From positions 62,001 through 126,000 of the forward strand of contig NZ_CP108423.1 of NCBI RefSeq assembly GCF_035917235.1: 64,000 bases of DNA, read 5' to 3'. A program made the position numbers and the translations under genes. The notes beneath the pieces were generated by a model that did not search any database, was not told where the DNA came from, and saw only the letters and a list, made by a program, of their open reading frames with translations. Source of the DNA: Streptomyces sp. NBC_01294. GTDB lineage: Bacteria > Actinomycetota > Actinomycetes > Streptomycetales > Streptomycetaceae. Positions 43,000 through 52,254 of the stretch are shown in pieces (the first letter of the stretch is position 1; each line of letters opens with the position of its first letter).

Positions 43000-43319
43000 T
43001 CACTCCTGCGACTCGGCTGCCACGATGCCCAGCAGTCCGAGGGCCGCCTCTCCTCGATGTCGGCCCGGCGCAGGCTCGCCATCCGGCTGTTGCCCCGGTC
43101 GACCTGCCGGATCAGCCCGGCCTCGCGCAGGGCGCGGAAGTGGTGCGTGACGGTCGCCTTGGAGACGGGCAGCCCGAAGGAGCTGCAGGTCCGCGCGGCG
43201 CCGTCGGGTTCGGCTGCCAGTTCGCGCACCACTCGGCGGCGCAGCGGATCGGCCAGCGCGGAGAGTACGGGGCCGAGCTCGATCTCCTCGACGCTCGGGT
43301 GGCCTTCACCATCGGGCAT
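43000..43319 (-). CDS. ArsR-family transcriptional regulator
   Basis: A winged-helix repressor. GPVLSALADPLRRRVVRELA is the first helix pair, TCSSFGLPVSKATVTHHFRA the recognition helix region, LREAGLIRQVDRG the wing. No Cys metal site typical of arsenic sensors is seen, so the signal may be a small molecule. An indel near 43042 breaks the tail; restored, it ends LLGIVAAESQE at 43000. Start ATG at 43319, ten bases after GAAGGAAG (a GTG three codons upstream is possible). Divergent from the monooxygenase, with two palindromes between them. Confidence 0.9.
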
Positions 43320-43335
43320 GCGGGACACCTTCCTT

Positions 43336-43359
43336 CAGGTACGGATTGCATCGTACCTG
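43336..43359. promoter_or_regulatory. Palindrome 1, probable ArsR operator
   Basis: CAGGTACG and CGTACCTG flank 8 bases, directly upstream of the regulator start. Shares the AGGTACG/CGTACCT core with the second palindrome, whose centre is 44 bp away. Confidence 0.75.
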
Positions 43360-43376
43360 CGCGTTCGGGTACCGTC

Positions 43377-43406
43377 CAGTAGGTACGAAATTGGTCGTAC
43401 CTACTG
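43377..43406. promoter_or_regulatory. Palindrome 2, probable ArsR operator
   Basis: CAGTAGGTACGA and TCGTACCTACTG form a perfect 12-bp inverted repeat around AATTGG, ending 15 bp before the monooxygenase start. Binding there would cover its ribosome binding site or promoter, which fits autorepression and control of the divergent gene by the neighbouring ArsR protein. Confidence 0.85.
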
Positions 43407-43421
43407 GGGAGGGAACCCTGC

Positions 43422-43766
43422 ATGTCTCAGCCATTCGCACTCGTCGGCACCGCTCACCCCAAGCCCGAACGCGCCGAGGAGCTGAAGCGGCTTCTGCTCT
43501 CGTTCGTCGAACCGACCCGACAGGAGGCCGGCTGCCTCGCGTACCACTTCCACGAAGACCGCAATGAGCCCGGCGTGTTCGTCTTCTACGAGGCCTGGCG
43601 CTCCCAGGCCGATCTCGACGCCCACCTTGCCCTCCCCCACATGCGAGCCTTCTGGGAGCGGCGCATGGACTACCTGAAGACCGACTTCGCCATTCACTTC
43701 CTCACCATGCACAGCCCCTACCAGTCGGCTGACCACCGGACCGGAGCGGAAGCCCTGACCGGCTGA
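43422..43766 (+). CDS. Quinol monooxygenase-like protein (ABM domain)
   Basis: 114 residues, intact, single antibiotic-biosynthesis-monooxygenase domain. HPKPERAEELKRLLLSFVEP, EAGCLAYHFHEDRNEPGVFV and FYEAWRSQADLDAHLALPHM are the typical strands and helices. Such cofactor-free enzymes oxidise quinols or aromatic polyketides. Start ATG behind GGGGAGG. Controlled, by inference, by the divergent ArsR repressor through the two palindromes. Confidence 0.9.
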   Translation: MSQPFALVGTAHPKPERAEELKRLLLSFVEPTRQEAGCLAYHFHEDRNEPGVFVFYEAWRSQADLDAHLALPHMRAFWERRMDYLKTDFAIHFLTMHSPYQSADHRTGAEALTG

Positions 43767-43849
43767 ACCGGAACCCTCCGCATCACGGCAGGGCCCCGCC
43801 CCTCGCTAGGCTCCTCCGGCATCATCTGCACCCCGTGCCGGAGGAAGCC

Positions 43850-44161
43850 GTGGAGATCCGAGAAGCGCAGAAGCTCGCCTGGGCCAACAAGCTCGAGAAG
43901 GGTTTCAACACCACCGACGTGCCCCTGGAGTTCGGCCTGCTGACCGCCGAAGTGGGCGAGGCCTTCACCGCCTGGCGCAAGCGCCTGCCGGACTTCGGCG
44001 AAGAACTCGCCGATGTCGTGCTCTACGTCGCCGCCCTCGCCGAGATGAATGGCATCGACCTGGCCGCCGAGGTCGAGCAGAAGATCAACAAGAATCAGGC
44101 GCGCGCATACGAGCGCGACAGCCGGGGCGTCCTCATCCGGGTGCGCGAAGCGGGCGAGTGA
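43850..44161 (+). CDS. MazG-like NTP pyrophosphohydrolase
   Basis: 103 residues, single MazG-like domain. EFGLLTAEVGEAFTAW carries the ExxE motif and FGEELADVVLYVAALAEM the ExxD motif; together they bind Mg for hydrolysis of NTPs to NMP and pyrophosphate. Such proteins clean the nucleotide pool. GTG start chosen at 43850 behind GGAGG; an upstream GTG adds a few residues (PEEA). Intact. Not obviously linked to its neighbours. Confidence 0.85.
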   Translation: MEIREAQKLAWANKLEKGFNTTDVPLEFGLLTAEVGEAFTAWRKRLPDFGEELADVVLYVAALAEMNGIDLAAEVEQKINKNQARAYERDSRGVLIRVREAGE

Positions 44162-44568
44162 CGCACCGAAGTCGTCGATGGCGGAGAAGTATTCGCACGC
44201 CGGAATCGTTTCCGCAAGCGCATGCGAAGGAACGGCGAGGCCGGCTGTTACAGATTCCTGCACTCGTTCGGCGCAGGGACGAATCGGGCGGTCGAGGCCG
44301 GGCTTCCGGTGCCGGATGCCCCTGCTCGCAGGCGCCCCACGGGCTCGCGTCGAACTACTGCCCCTGAGGCGTCAACGCGGCTTTGACGGTTGTCCGATAC
44401 AAGGGAGAGTTACGGACATATCCGGATTGCGCAACACGGGACGAATAGGCAACATTCAGGGGCGATTGGGCGCCAAAGTATGGCTCCTCGGCAGGATGCC
44501 GGGAATCGTTCCGAGCCCGCCGGCTTGCACGAGGCCGGGCCGGGCCGTCTGTTGAAGTTGAAGGGGTC
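44162..44568. other. 407-bp noncoding region upstream of the lamin-tail gene
   Basis: No coding frame with family-like sequence. It holds TTGACG at 44383, and two small palindromes, TTGTCCGATACAA (about 44389-44401) and CGGACATATCCG (44413-44424), which could be regulatory for the secreted-protein gene that follows. Confidence 0.4.
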
Positions 44569-45060
44569 ATGTTCATGTCTGCTTCTCTCGCCACCCGCCG
44601 TGCTTTCGCCGCACTCCTGGCCGCCGGCACCCTGATCGGCGCGGCCGCTCTGCCGGCCGCCGCCGACGACCACCGGCGCGACCACCGCAGCCCTCACTCC
44701 TCGATCGTCATCGGCGGCGTCCAGTCCGACGGCCCCGGCCGCAGCAACGACCGCTCCAACCGCGCCCTGAACGGGGAGTGGGTCGAGGTGAAGAACACCG
44801 GCCGCCACTCCGTCAACCTGCGCGGCTTCACCCTCACCGACCGTGACGGCAACCGCTACCGCTTCAACGACTTCCGCCTGGACGGCCGTTCCAGCGTCAG
44901 GGTCCACACCGGCAAGGGCCGCGACTCCCGCCACGACGTCTACCAGGACCGCCGCCAGCAGGTGTGGGACGAGCGCGACAGCGCCACCCTCCGCGACAAC
45001 CGCGGCAAGGTCATCGACACCGAATCCTGGAACCGCCGCGGACACCAGCACCGCGGCTGA
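44569..45060 (+). CDS. Secreted lamin-tail-domain protein
   Basis: 163 residues, intact. Signal peptide: MFMSASLATRR, hydrophobic AFAALLAAGTLIGAAAL, cleavage near PAAADD. The rest is one lamin-tail domain: SIVIGGVQSDGPGRSND, NGEWVEVKNTGRHSVNLRGF, TLTDRDGNRYRF, VWDERDSATLRDNRGKVID. This immunoglobulin-like domain is found alone or with nucleases on exported bacterial proteins. RBS GAAGGGG. Many His and Asp residues give extra charge. Function unknown. Confidence 0.9.
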   Translation: MFMSASLATRRAFAALLAAGTLIGAAALPAAADDHRRDHRSPHSSIVIGGVQSDGPGRSNDRSNRALNGEWVEVKNTGRHSVNLRGFTLTDRDGNRYRFNDFRLDGRSSVRVHTGKGRDSRHDVYQDRRQQVWDERDSATLRDNRGKVIDTESWNRRGHQHRG

Positions 45061-45309
45061 TCCTGACCGGCGGCCACTCCCCCAGGGGCAGTGAGCCGCC
45101 GGCCACCGAGGACGGCGTGCCACGGCTAACCAGCCGCGGCACGCCATGCCCATGCCCGCGGCGCAGTTCTTGGGCGCGGCGCGGTGGCGGACACTGCATG
45201 ACGTGCCCGCTCACGCTCGTCCGCGACGCCGTCTCCTTCTGACGGGCCGACCTCCCGGCTCGCCCGATCCGTCCAACCCGCCCGAGGATGACCCTGAGGC
45301 GACCACGAC

Positions 45310-45433
45310 TCTGCTCCATCGCCGGCCCCGTCTCGAAGACGTCGCCTACGCCGCAGCCTTCCTGACCTCCGACCGCGCGCCGACCATGACCGCCACAGAG
45401 GTCAATATCACCGGCGGTGCCGTCGTCGACTGA
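45310..45433 (+). pseudogene. C-terminal fragment of an SDR oxidoreductase
   Basis: RPRLEDVAYAAAFLTSDRAP and TATEVNITGGAVVD are the last 40 residues of a classical short-chain dehydrogenase (the final strand before the stop, DVA..FL.SD...T..I.GG). No N-terminal part (TGxxxGIG) or YxxxK is found upstream between 45061 and 45310. The likeliest reading is a decayed or deleted gene. Confidence 0.7.
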
Positions 45434-45651
45434 ACGCACTCGCCGAGCTGTCCCCGTCTCACATCGGCACGAGGGTCTCACGCGATGTGGCGCTCAGTCG
45501 GATTGCCCAGCTCCGTGCTCGCGGGGGGCCTTCCCCTGGCCGGGGAGTTCAGCGAACGCATCCGCATGACCACCGCCATCGGTGATGCAGTTGACACTGC
45601 ATCCCCGACAGGGTGCTCGCTCTCGATGATGAAGTGAGGCCCCACCAGCGA

Positions 45652-46362
45652 TCAGACCGGTTCCTCGTCAGTCAGCGAAGGCATCGAGCGTGGACGCAGG
45701 ACCATGAGCGAGCCTTCCGACGTCGCCACCATGGCGAAGGGGAACCGGTCGACCTCAAGACAGAGCGCAACGTCATCAGCATGGACTCCTTGGCGCACCC
45801 CCTCCGCCAGTTCGGCGGCGGCGCGCGACTCAGCAGCGCGGCGGAGGTACTCGGCAGCATCCGTCCCGGCCTCGGTCGCTCTCCGAGCGATGTACTGAGC
45901 ACACGCCAGATCTTCATCGGCCTGCCCATTTTCGCCGGTCACCACGAACGTGACACTGTCACTCTCGCGCGTCCGCAAGAGCCCAGCCGTTGCCCCCGCC
46001 ACCACGAAACTCGCGCACAGCACCAGCGACGCCTCCTTCACCGCAAGGGCGCCCACCGTCCCCGCCGTGGTTTTCTGCACGACGGTCCGTCCGCCAAGGT
46101 CAATGGACCGCAGCAGACCCGGGGAGTTGACGGTGTCGAACCCGGGCGCGGGCGGACCGTCCTTGAGCGCCACCCAATCCGGGTGGCGGGCCTTGAGCGC
46201 CAGGGCTTCGTCCAGCGACTCAGCGAGAACGATCTTTTCCGCCCCCTGGGCAAAGGCCCAGGCAGCCACGGTGAAAGCACGCATGACGTCGACTACGACC
46301 GCCACGGACGGGACTTCGACCAGATCAGGGATGCCAAGGAAACGAGTGTCCATTCCGGTCAT
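45652..46362 (-). CDS. ComB-like 2-phosphosulfolactate phosphatase
   Basis: 236 residues, intact, of the ComB family. [20 protein letters not shown] (the DVxRAFT motif), [60 protein letters not shown] are all typical. In methanogens this step is part of coenzyme M synthesis; actinobacterial copies have no known coenzyme M use, so substrate is uncertain. ATG at 46362; a second ATG at 46353 is possible. No other ComA/ComC genes nearby. Confidence 0.85.
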   Translation of the reverse strand: MTGMDTRFLGIPDLVEVPSVAVVVDVMRAFTVAAWAFAQGAEKIVLAESLDEALALKARHPDWVALKDGPPAPGFDTVNSPGLLRSIDLGGRTVVQKTTAGTVGALAVKEASLVLCASFVVAGATAGLLRTRESDSVTFVVTGENGQADEDLACAQYIARRATEAGTDAAEYLRRAAESRAAAELAEGVRQGVHADDVALCLEVDRFPFAMVATSEGSLMVLRPRSMPSLTDEEPV

Positions 46363-46440
46363 GATCGCGCATGCCCGACCCAAGGCACCCGGAGAGTGAT
46401 ACGCGTGACATCGAGGGCTCGGGACGCTGCCGCCAGCCAA

Positions 46441-46474
46441 GCCGCCTGCCGCCTGCCGCCTGCCGCCTGCCGCC
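46441..46474. repeat. Heptanucleotide tandem repeat
   Basis: GCCGCCT repeated nearly five times (four full copies plus six bases). It lies in the noncoding gap between the ComB-like gene and the SDR gene, upstream of the former. Confidence 0.9.
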
Positions 46475-46634
46475 GACGTACAACGGTCGAAGTCGACTGA
46501 CCGGCACCATCATGCCCAGGTGTGTTCTGTCGCCTGGCGGTCACGTACGTTCGCGGGAACAGAGTCGGAGCTGTCTGTCATACCGCCCACCATGCCCGCA
46601 CCCCTTCAGAAGCGCCAGAAGTCAAAGAACGAGC

Positions 46635-47564
46635 TCAGAGTGCCCCCCAGCTGTCCGGCCGGGTCCCGTCGATGTCGGTGAACCCGTATTCCCTCGCGAG
46701 TTCCGCGACGGTGACCGACCGCTGGTTCCACCGGGCGCGATGCGGGTCCGCGGCCAGGGCCGCGACGGCGCGGCCCACGTACCGCGGTGACTCCGACTGC
46801 GCGAAGCCTTCCGGTGCGGTCGGGTGGCCGTCGCTCCTGTCGGGGCACAGCGCGTCGCGCCAGTTGGCCTCCGTGACGCCGAAGTTGTCGAGCATCATCT
46901 CCGAGCGGAGCCATCCCGGGGTGATCGCGACCGCGGTGGCTTCCGCGTGCGGGTGCAGCTCGTGCCCCTGGGAGAAGGCCAGCCGGTTCACGGCGGCTTT
47001 GGCCAGGTCGTAGAAGACCGAGATCCGGTACCACGACGCGTTGATCTCGGTCGTCCCGTCCGTCACCTCGACGAGCAGGCCGCCGGGCTCCTCGATCAGC
47101 AGGGGCAGCAGGTGATGGGAGGTGATCAGGTGCGTGTCGACGGCGAGTCGCAGGATCCGCAGGCCGTCGTCGAGATCGTGCTCCCACAGCGGCGTGTTCC
47201 ACTGTGCGGGGCCGCCCTTGAGGAGTTCGGCCCCCCAGATGTCGTTGACCAGGACGTCGATGCGGCCGTGCTCGTCGCGGATCCGTGCAGCCAGACGGCG
47301 GACCTGTTCGGGGTCGAGATGGTCGACCTGGACGGCGATCCCCGTTCCGCCGAGCCGCGTGACCAGGTCCGCGGTCTCCTCGATCGTCTCCGCACGGTCG
47401 TAGTCCGACGCCGTCCTGCCGCTCACGCTGCTCCGCCCGGTGCAGATCACCGTCGCCCCCGACTCCCCCAGCGCGGTGGCGAAGCCACGCCCCGCACCCC
47501 GGGTCGCTCCCGCCACGACGGCAACGTGTCCACGCAACGCGTCGGGATCCGGTGACCACACCAT
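46635..47564 (-). CDS. SDR-family oxidoreductase
   Basis: 309 residues, intact. Rossmann start [19 protein letters not shown] (TGxxxGxG variant AGATRGAG), [10 protein letters not shown] for the NNAG region (NDIW instead), [11 protein letters not shown] for the catalytic strand, and [19 protein letters not shown] with the YxxxK motif. The extended C-terminus ([34 protein letters not shown]) marks a distinct subgroup. ATG behind no strong binding site. NAD(P)-dependent; substrate unknown. Confidence 0.9.
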   Translation of the reverse strand: MVWSPDPDALRGHVAVVAGATRGAGRGFATALGESGATVICTGRSSVSGRTASDYDRAETIEETADLVTRLGGTGIAVQVDHLDPEQVRRLAARIRDEHGRIDVLVNDIWGAELLKGGPAQWNTPLWEHDLDDGLRILRLAVDTHLITSHHLLPLLIEEPGGLLVEVTDGTTEINASWYRISVFYDLAKAAVNRLAFSQGHELHPHAEATAVAITPGWLRSEMMLDNFGVTEANWRDALCPDRSDGHPTAPEGFAQSESPRYVGRAVAALAADPHRARWNQRSVTVAELAREYGFTDIDGTRPDSWGAL

Positions 47565-47630
47565 GGTTCGACTATCCCACCGGCCGGCGGCACCTGTCCC
47601 GGAGGCGGCGCCGCATCGGTCCCGCTGCTC

Positions 47631-48295
47631 TCACTCCGTACGGCGGCCGTCGCCGGGCCCGGGGGGTGAGGTGTCGGAGTCGTGGTGCCAGTGCAGTTCG
47701 CCCGTGCCCAGGCGGATCGTGAGACGGGGTTGCATGGGCTCGTCGTCACGGCGTGAGACCACCACGATCTCCTGCACCTGCGCCGACAGGCTGCCCAGGC
47801 GGGCGGCGCACTCCGTGGCCAGGCGACGCGGATCGTGGGTGCGCCCCAGCGACAAGTGCGGCGTGAACGACGGGAACCGGCCGCGGCATCGGGGGAAGGG
47901 CTCCGCCAGGGCGCCCTGGAGGGCTGTCCACGGGGCCAGGCCGGCCGCGGCGGGGTCCAGCCACACGGTGGCGTAGCTGCGGTGCCGGAACGCGCACTCC
48001 GCTGAGGCGGATGGAGAAGGGCTCGATGTCGGTGGCAGCGGCGGCCAGCAGTGGGGCCGCCCCGTCGAAGTCGGCCTCCGGGACGAAGCCGAAGATCAGG
48101 TTCACGTGCGGAGGCCAGCGTCCGGATCTGGGGGTCGTGCTCGGCGCGGATGTCCTGGATGGGGGGCCACAGTCCGGCCGGAGGCAGCCACACGACGGCG
48201 GTCCGAGGTGTGGGAGCCACCTCGAGGAACCCTGGGACGCCGGCTCCGCCACCGGCGGTCGGGAACGCGTTCACATGGCCATGATGCCCCTGCAC
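47631..48295 (-). CDS. 2'-5' RNA ligase/LigT-like phosphodiesterase
   Basis: A 2H phosphoesterase. The two His motifs are [10 protein letters not shown] (HxN-L variant in place of HxT/S) and [10 protein letters not shown] (HxS), about 90 residues apart. Three frames are needed: [20 protein letters not shown] near the start, then [20 protein letters not shown], then the last 110 residues with the second His motif. Indels near 48110 and 48000. About 215 residues, usual for the family, which acts on 2',3'-cyclic or 2'-5' RNA ends. Start is a GTG; a second GTG at 48274 is also possible. Confidence 0.7.
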
Positions 48296-48415
48296 GCCGG
48301 CCGGGCGGCTGTGCCGGGGCCGAGGCCGTGAGCCGGGGTGGCCGGGGACGACCTCGCAGGGTCCGGGGCGGGCCCTGAAACTCCAGCCCGCCCCGCCCTG
48401 CGCTGTGCCGCAGGC

Positions 48416-48983
48416 TCAGCGGAACAGCATGGACGCGTCCCCGGCCGGGGTGGCGACGGAGCCCGGGCACAGGAAACTGCCCGAGGTCTTGGCGGCGGTG
48501 AAGGCCCGGTTGACGTACTTCCGGCTCACTCCGTCGCGGTCCCACACGATGTTCGTCGCCTTGTAGCGACAGGAGATGAAGCTCTGCCGGCCGGTGATGT
48601 CGATCAGGTCGGTCCGCGCCGTGCCGGCCGCGTCGTCGAAGGTGAAGGCGGGGTTGTTGTTGAGGAGGCGGCGATGCCGCCGCCGCTGAGCGCAGGTTGC
48701 CTCCCGGAGCGTTGATCGTGGTGCGGTCGACGGTAAGGGGAGGCAGGGCGGCGACGCTGGTGCTCGCGTTGGTCCAGCTGCAGCTGTTGCCGGCGACCAC
48801 GATCACGCCGTCGACCTTCTGGTCGGCGGCCGCGGCGCCGGGGCTGTGCGCGAGGGCGGTGCCGGTACCGGTGAAGGCCGCCGCGACGAGCAGCGTCGCG
48901 ATGCCGGCGATGCGCGAGACGCGGGTGCCATGGGTCCGGCGGCTGGTGGTGGTCCTGCTGCTCCTGTGCACGATGTGCTTCAT
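48416..48983 (-). CDS. Secreted protein of unknown function
   Basis: About 185 residues. Basic start (MKHIVHRSSRTTTSRRTHG), hydrophobic signal (IAGIATLLVAAAFTGTGTA) cleaved near ALAHSPG. Mature part: VDGVIVVAGNSCSWTNAST, then, after an indel near 48690, NNNPAFTFDDAAGTARTDLI, SFISCRYKATNIVWDRDG, SGSFLCPGSVATPAGDASML. Three Cys. Looks like a small beta-sandwich exported protein; no family recognised. ATG behind GGAGGAGCG. Confidence 0.65.
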
Positions 48984-49223
48984 GATTCGCTCCTCCATGC
49001 CACGTACTGGTGGGGGTGGGCGAGGCGCTGGGCCTCTCAGAGGGTGCGGGAGTGCGTGCCGGGAGGGTCCCACAGCCACCTCTAAGTGTCAGGAGCATGT
49101 CAGCTGCGTGCCGAGAATTGGCTGGAATTACCGGTCGGTACGAGTCCGCGCGGGGAGCCGACCAGCCAGGAGTCGGCTTCCCTCGCGGAGCGGGGCAATG
49201 GCGCGATCCGCCTCTTGCCGCGC

Positions 49224-50003
49224 TCAGCCGGCGGCCGGGGCCGGGGCCGGGGAGGTCTTGCGCAGGACGCCTATCTTGTCGATGCGGTGCTCGGGGTTGC
49301 CCTGGGCGTCGCTCCAGAAGTTGCCCTCGGCGTGGTCCTCCGGTGTGGCGCAGGTCGAGATCGTGATCATGGCCTGGGTGGGGGCCACCCCGGGCTTCCC
49401 GGGCACTGCCGCGCGCTGTTCGCTCAGCGAGCGCTCCGACCGGAAGGACGTCTTGCGGGTCGCGACGATCTCGTAGGTGTACTCCACCGCACCCACGGTC
49501 ACGCGGACCGTGTCGCCCTTGTCCACCGCGGGCAGGTCGCGCAGCGGACCGCCCGCCGACAGGCGGTGCGCGGTGACCAGGAAGTTGCCCACCTGACCGG
49601 GTCCGGCTCCGCCCCGCTTCCCGTACGGGCTCGCCGCCACGCCGCGGTCCTGGATGCGGGTTCCCGCGACGTCGTCGGTGGTGCCCTCGTACGGCTCCAC
49701 GCTCAGTCCGGAGATGCCCGCAGAGGGTATGGACAGCACCGAGGCCTGGGTCCGGAGGTCGACGCCCGGGTCCGCGGCCGCCGGGGCGGAGGGAGTGGTG
49801 CTGGGAGCGGAGGCGGGCGCCCGGGCAGGCGTGGACGCCGCGGAGGCCGCGGGCGGGGCGGCCGGAGACGAGGCGGGTACCGCCGCCGTCTGCGATCGTG
49901 CCGCGGCACCGGCGGCGGCCGAGGGCGCGCACGCCACCAGCAGGGCGGTCACGGCGCCGGCCAGTACGGCGGGCAGGGCACGGGACGGGAGCGGCAATGA
50001 CAT
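49224..50003 (-). CDS. Sortase with lipoprotein-type signal
   Basis: Sortases link exported proteins to the cell wall. The catalytic triad is visible: His in FLVTAHRLSAGG, Cys in ITISTCATPEDH, Arg in PEHRIDKIGVLRK. The start is MSLPLPSRALPAVLAGAVTA, ending in LLVACAPS, which fits a lipobox (L-V-A-C), so the enzyme may be lipid-anchored, unlike most sortases that use a plain membrane helix. A Pro/Ala/Ser-rich linker of about 60 residues (ASTPARAPASAPSTTPSAPA) separates anchor and domain. Intact. The frame is open upstream to 50099. No LPxTG substrate gene is adjacent. Confidence 0.85.
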   Translation of the reverse strand: MSLPLPSRALPAVLAGAVTALLVACAPSAAAGAAARSQTAAVPASSPAAPPAASAASTPARAPASAPSTTPSAPAAADPGVDLRTQASVLSIPSAGISGLSVEPYEGTTDDVAGTRIQDRGVAASPYGKRGGAGPGQVGNFLVTAHRLSAGGPLRDLPAVDKGDTVRVTVGAVEYTYEIVATRKTSFRSERSLSEQRAAVPGKPGVAPTQAMITISTCATPEDHAEGNFWSDAQGNPEHRIDKIGVLRKTSPAPAPAAG

Positions 50004-50223
50004 GGGCGTTTTCCGTGTCGGTCGGTCGTCCGGGTCGCGTGGCAGGCGGGTGACCCGATTCACCACGGCCCAGAGTGACATACGGAGCAAGAGGTCCATA
50101 AGGGTCCCGCCCTGTGACCTCCCTCCCCCGACCGGGCACCACGCCGGTTACGTCCTGGAGTCGGCCGCGACGTGAGGGTGGCCCGCGAGGCGGCGGGCTT
50201 CGGCAGTGACCGCAGCACTGACC

Positions 50224-50655
50224 TCATCCACGGCTCCCGTCGCCGTATTCGGCTTCGAGCATGCCGTACTCGTCGTCGAGTTCGACGAGCCGTGCGGTCA
50301 GAGCCAGGTCGTGTCCATTGCCGGTGGTGGATACGGTGCGTGAGGTCCCAGGGCTCCAGCTCGCCGGCCAGCATGCGGCGTGCGAGCGCTCGCACGGCGG
50401 CTTCCTCGGCGGCTTCGCTGCCGGCCGGAAGGAGGGTGAGGCCGAGCTCGTCGAGCGCGGGGGAAGCCGATCGTGCACGTCATAGTCCGCCTCGGCGCGC
50501 GTGCAGGCGGCCAGGATGCGAAGAGCGGGGCTGTCGAGTCCGGCGACGAGCGCATCGCAGGCGGCGCTGACGACATCGGTCGCACAGCCTTCGCCCACGC
50601 GCCAGAGGGAGGCATGGTCCTGCAGGGCGCTTGCCGCTGATTCGGTGGGGGTCAC
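50224..50655 (-). CDS. Hypothetical protein, about 143 residues
   Basis: N-terminal frame: MTPTESAASALQDHASLWR, VGEGCATDVVSAACDALVAG, LDSPALRILAACTRAEADYD. Middle frame: ALARRMLAGELEPWDLTHRI. C-terminal frame: TARLVELDDEYGMLEAEYGD. Two indels, near 50465 and 50335, are needed to join them. Helical and acidic; no family recognised. Confidence 0.5.
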   Translation of the reverse strand: MTPTESAASALQDHASLWRVGEGCATDVVSAACDALVAGLDSPALRILAACTRAEADYDVHDRLPPRSTSSASPSFRPAAKPPRKPPCERSHAACWPASWSPGTSRTVSTTGNGHDLALTARLVELDDEYGMLEAEYGDGSRG

Positions 50656-50735
50656 CCGTTCATGATCCGGGTTTAGGGCGTCCCGGTCCAGGAGTTTTCA
50701 CCAAAACTGCTGGTCAGCTGCCTGGCGGCTGGGTG

Positions 50736-50979
50736 TCACAGGCCGAGGCTCATGGCCAGGCGAGGTGAGCTCGGCGGTGGTGTGGACGTTCAGCTTGGCG
50801 CGGATGCGGCGGAGGTAGGCGTCGACGGTGTGCTTGGAGAGTCCCATCTGGCGGGCCGTCTGCAGGTAGGTGTGACCTGCGGCGATGTATCCCAGGGCCT
50901 CCTGCTCGCGCGGGGCCAGTGCCACTGCGGGGGCCTGCGTCTGGGTCTGGGTCTGCGGCATCGTGAGGGTGAGGCTCAT
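50736..50979 (-). CDS. LuxR-type HTH regulator, HTH domain only
   Basis: About 80 residues. LAPREQEALGYIAAGHTYLQ, TARQMGLSKHTVDAYLRRIR, AKLNVHTTAEL is a complete LuxR/GerE DNA-binding domain. There is no receiver or ligand domain. The N-terminus is a Gln/Thr run (PQTQTQTQA). After an inserted base near 50765 the frame ends in LAMSLGL at 50736; unrepaired it runs on to 50698. ATG behind GGAGGAAATCCC. Such small LuxR-only proteins occur in development and antibiotic regulation; target unknown. Confidence 0.85.
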
Positions 50980-51172
50980 GGGATTTCCTCCGCCGGATCG
51001 GCTCGGTCATCGCTGCTCACGGCTTCGGAAGCAGAGGGCTTAATGCCCTGGTTTGTTCCTGTATGAAGAGCTTGGCCGGGCGACTTCGCGAGCGTGTCCG
51101 CCGACTGTCACAGGCGTGTGACAGGCCACGAGCGCCGGGCAGGCGTCAGCTGCGACCGCGGTGCTGTGCTGA

Positions 51173-51988
51173 TCAGCCGCTGAAGGAGCCGTGGCGGCCG
51201 GCTCCGGCGGCGAATCGGTCGGCGCCCGCCTGGGTCTCCCCCGCCGTGAGCGGAACGAGGCCGTGGCGGTACTCGACGGCCAGGGCCTCCTGCTCGGTCA
51301 GGCCGTGCTGCTCCCGTACGGAGAGCCGGTCGTGCCGCAGGCACACCTGCGGGAACCCGGCGATCTCGTGGGCCAGTCGCTCCGCCGCGCCGCGGGCTTC
51401 CCCGGGCGGCACGAGGCGGTTGACTGAGGCCGATCTCGTACGCCTCGGTTGCGGCCACCGGGCGGCCGGTGAGGATCAGGTCCATCCGCGCGGCTCTCGC
51501 CGATCAGGCGCGGCAGCCGCACCGTACCGCCGTCGATCAGCGGCACGCCCCAGCGGCGGCAGAACACGCCGAAGGTCGCGTCCTCCTCGGCCACCCTCAG
51601 GTCGCACCACAGGGCCAGTTCGAGTCCGCCCGCCACGGCGTGGCCGCTGACCGCGGCGATCACCGGTTTGGTCAGGCTCATCCGCGTGGGGCCCATCGGC
51701 CCGTCGCCCTGGGCGAGCACCTGGTTGCCGCGGTCGGTACCGACGGCCTTGAGGTCCGCGCCCGCGCAGAACGTACCGCCCTCGCCCCACAGCGCGGCGA
51801 CGGCCGCACTCTCGTCCTCCTCGAACGCACGGAAAGAATCGGCGAGTTGGGCCGCCGTCGGGCCATCGACCGCGTTGCGGACCCCGGGGCGGCTCCAGGA
51901 TCACCGTACGGACGGGGCCGTCTCCTTCGATCCGCACGGCAGGCGGATCGACGGGCGTCGTCCCGGGCGTTTCAGAGGTCGTGGCCAC
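51173..51988 (-). CDS. Enoyl-CoA hydratase/crotonase family protein
   Basis: Adds water to or isomerises an acyl-CoA. Crotonase motifs: ESAAVAALWGEGGTFCAGAD (oxyanion hole AGADL), SGHAVAGGLELALWCDLRVA (first Glu), WGVPLIDGGTVRLPRLIG. The second half is in other frames: LTGRPVAATEAYEIGL, EIAGFPQVCLRHDRLS, FAAGAGRHGSFSG. Indels near 51890, 51488 and 51425. GTG start with GGAG upstream. 271 residues, normal. It lies downstream of the alpha/beta hydrolase and could act in the same pathway. Confidence 0.85.
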
Positions 51989-52254
51989 AGCGGAACTCCA
52001 TGGGTCCAGTGGTGCTGCCGGATGCGCAGGGGTACGAACGGGGTGCGAACGACCACTCTGTAGCACTTGCGGCGGCGGCACCAGAAGCTGCGGAGCCACG
52101 CCTCGCCGGTCCTGCGCTCCGGACCGCCCACGTCCGGATCGGCACGGTCGTCCAGTGGCGCATGTACCTGGACACCCCGGAAGTCCGCGAGCAACTGTCG
52201 GTCCAGGACGGCCAGGAGCACGAGAGGCACCCGCCCTCCCGCGGGCCGTGGGGA

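Noticed and set aside
45061..45310. Upstream half of the SDR fragment
   Set aside because: No glycine-rich nucleotide motif or YxxxK in any frame, so the remnant was limited to the last 40 residues.
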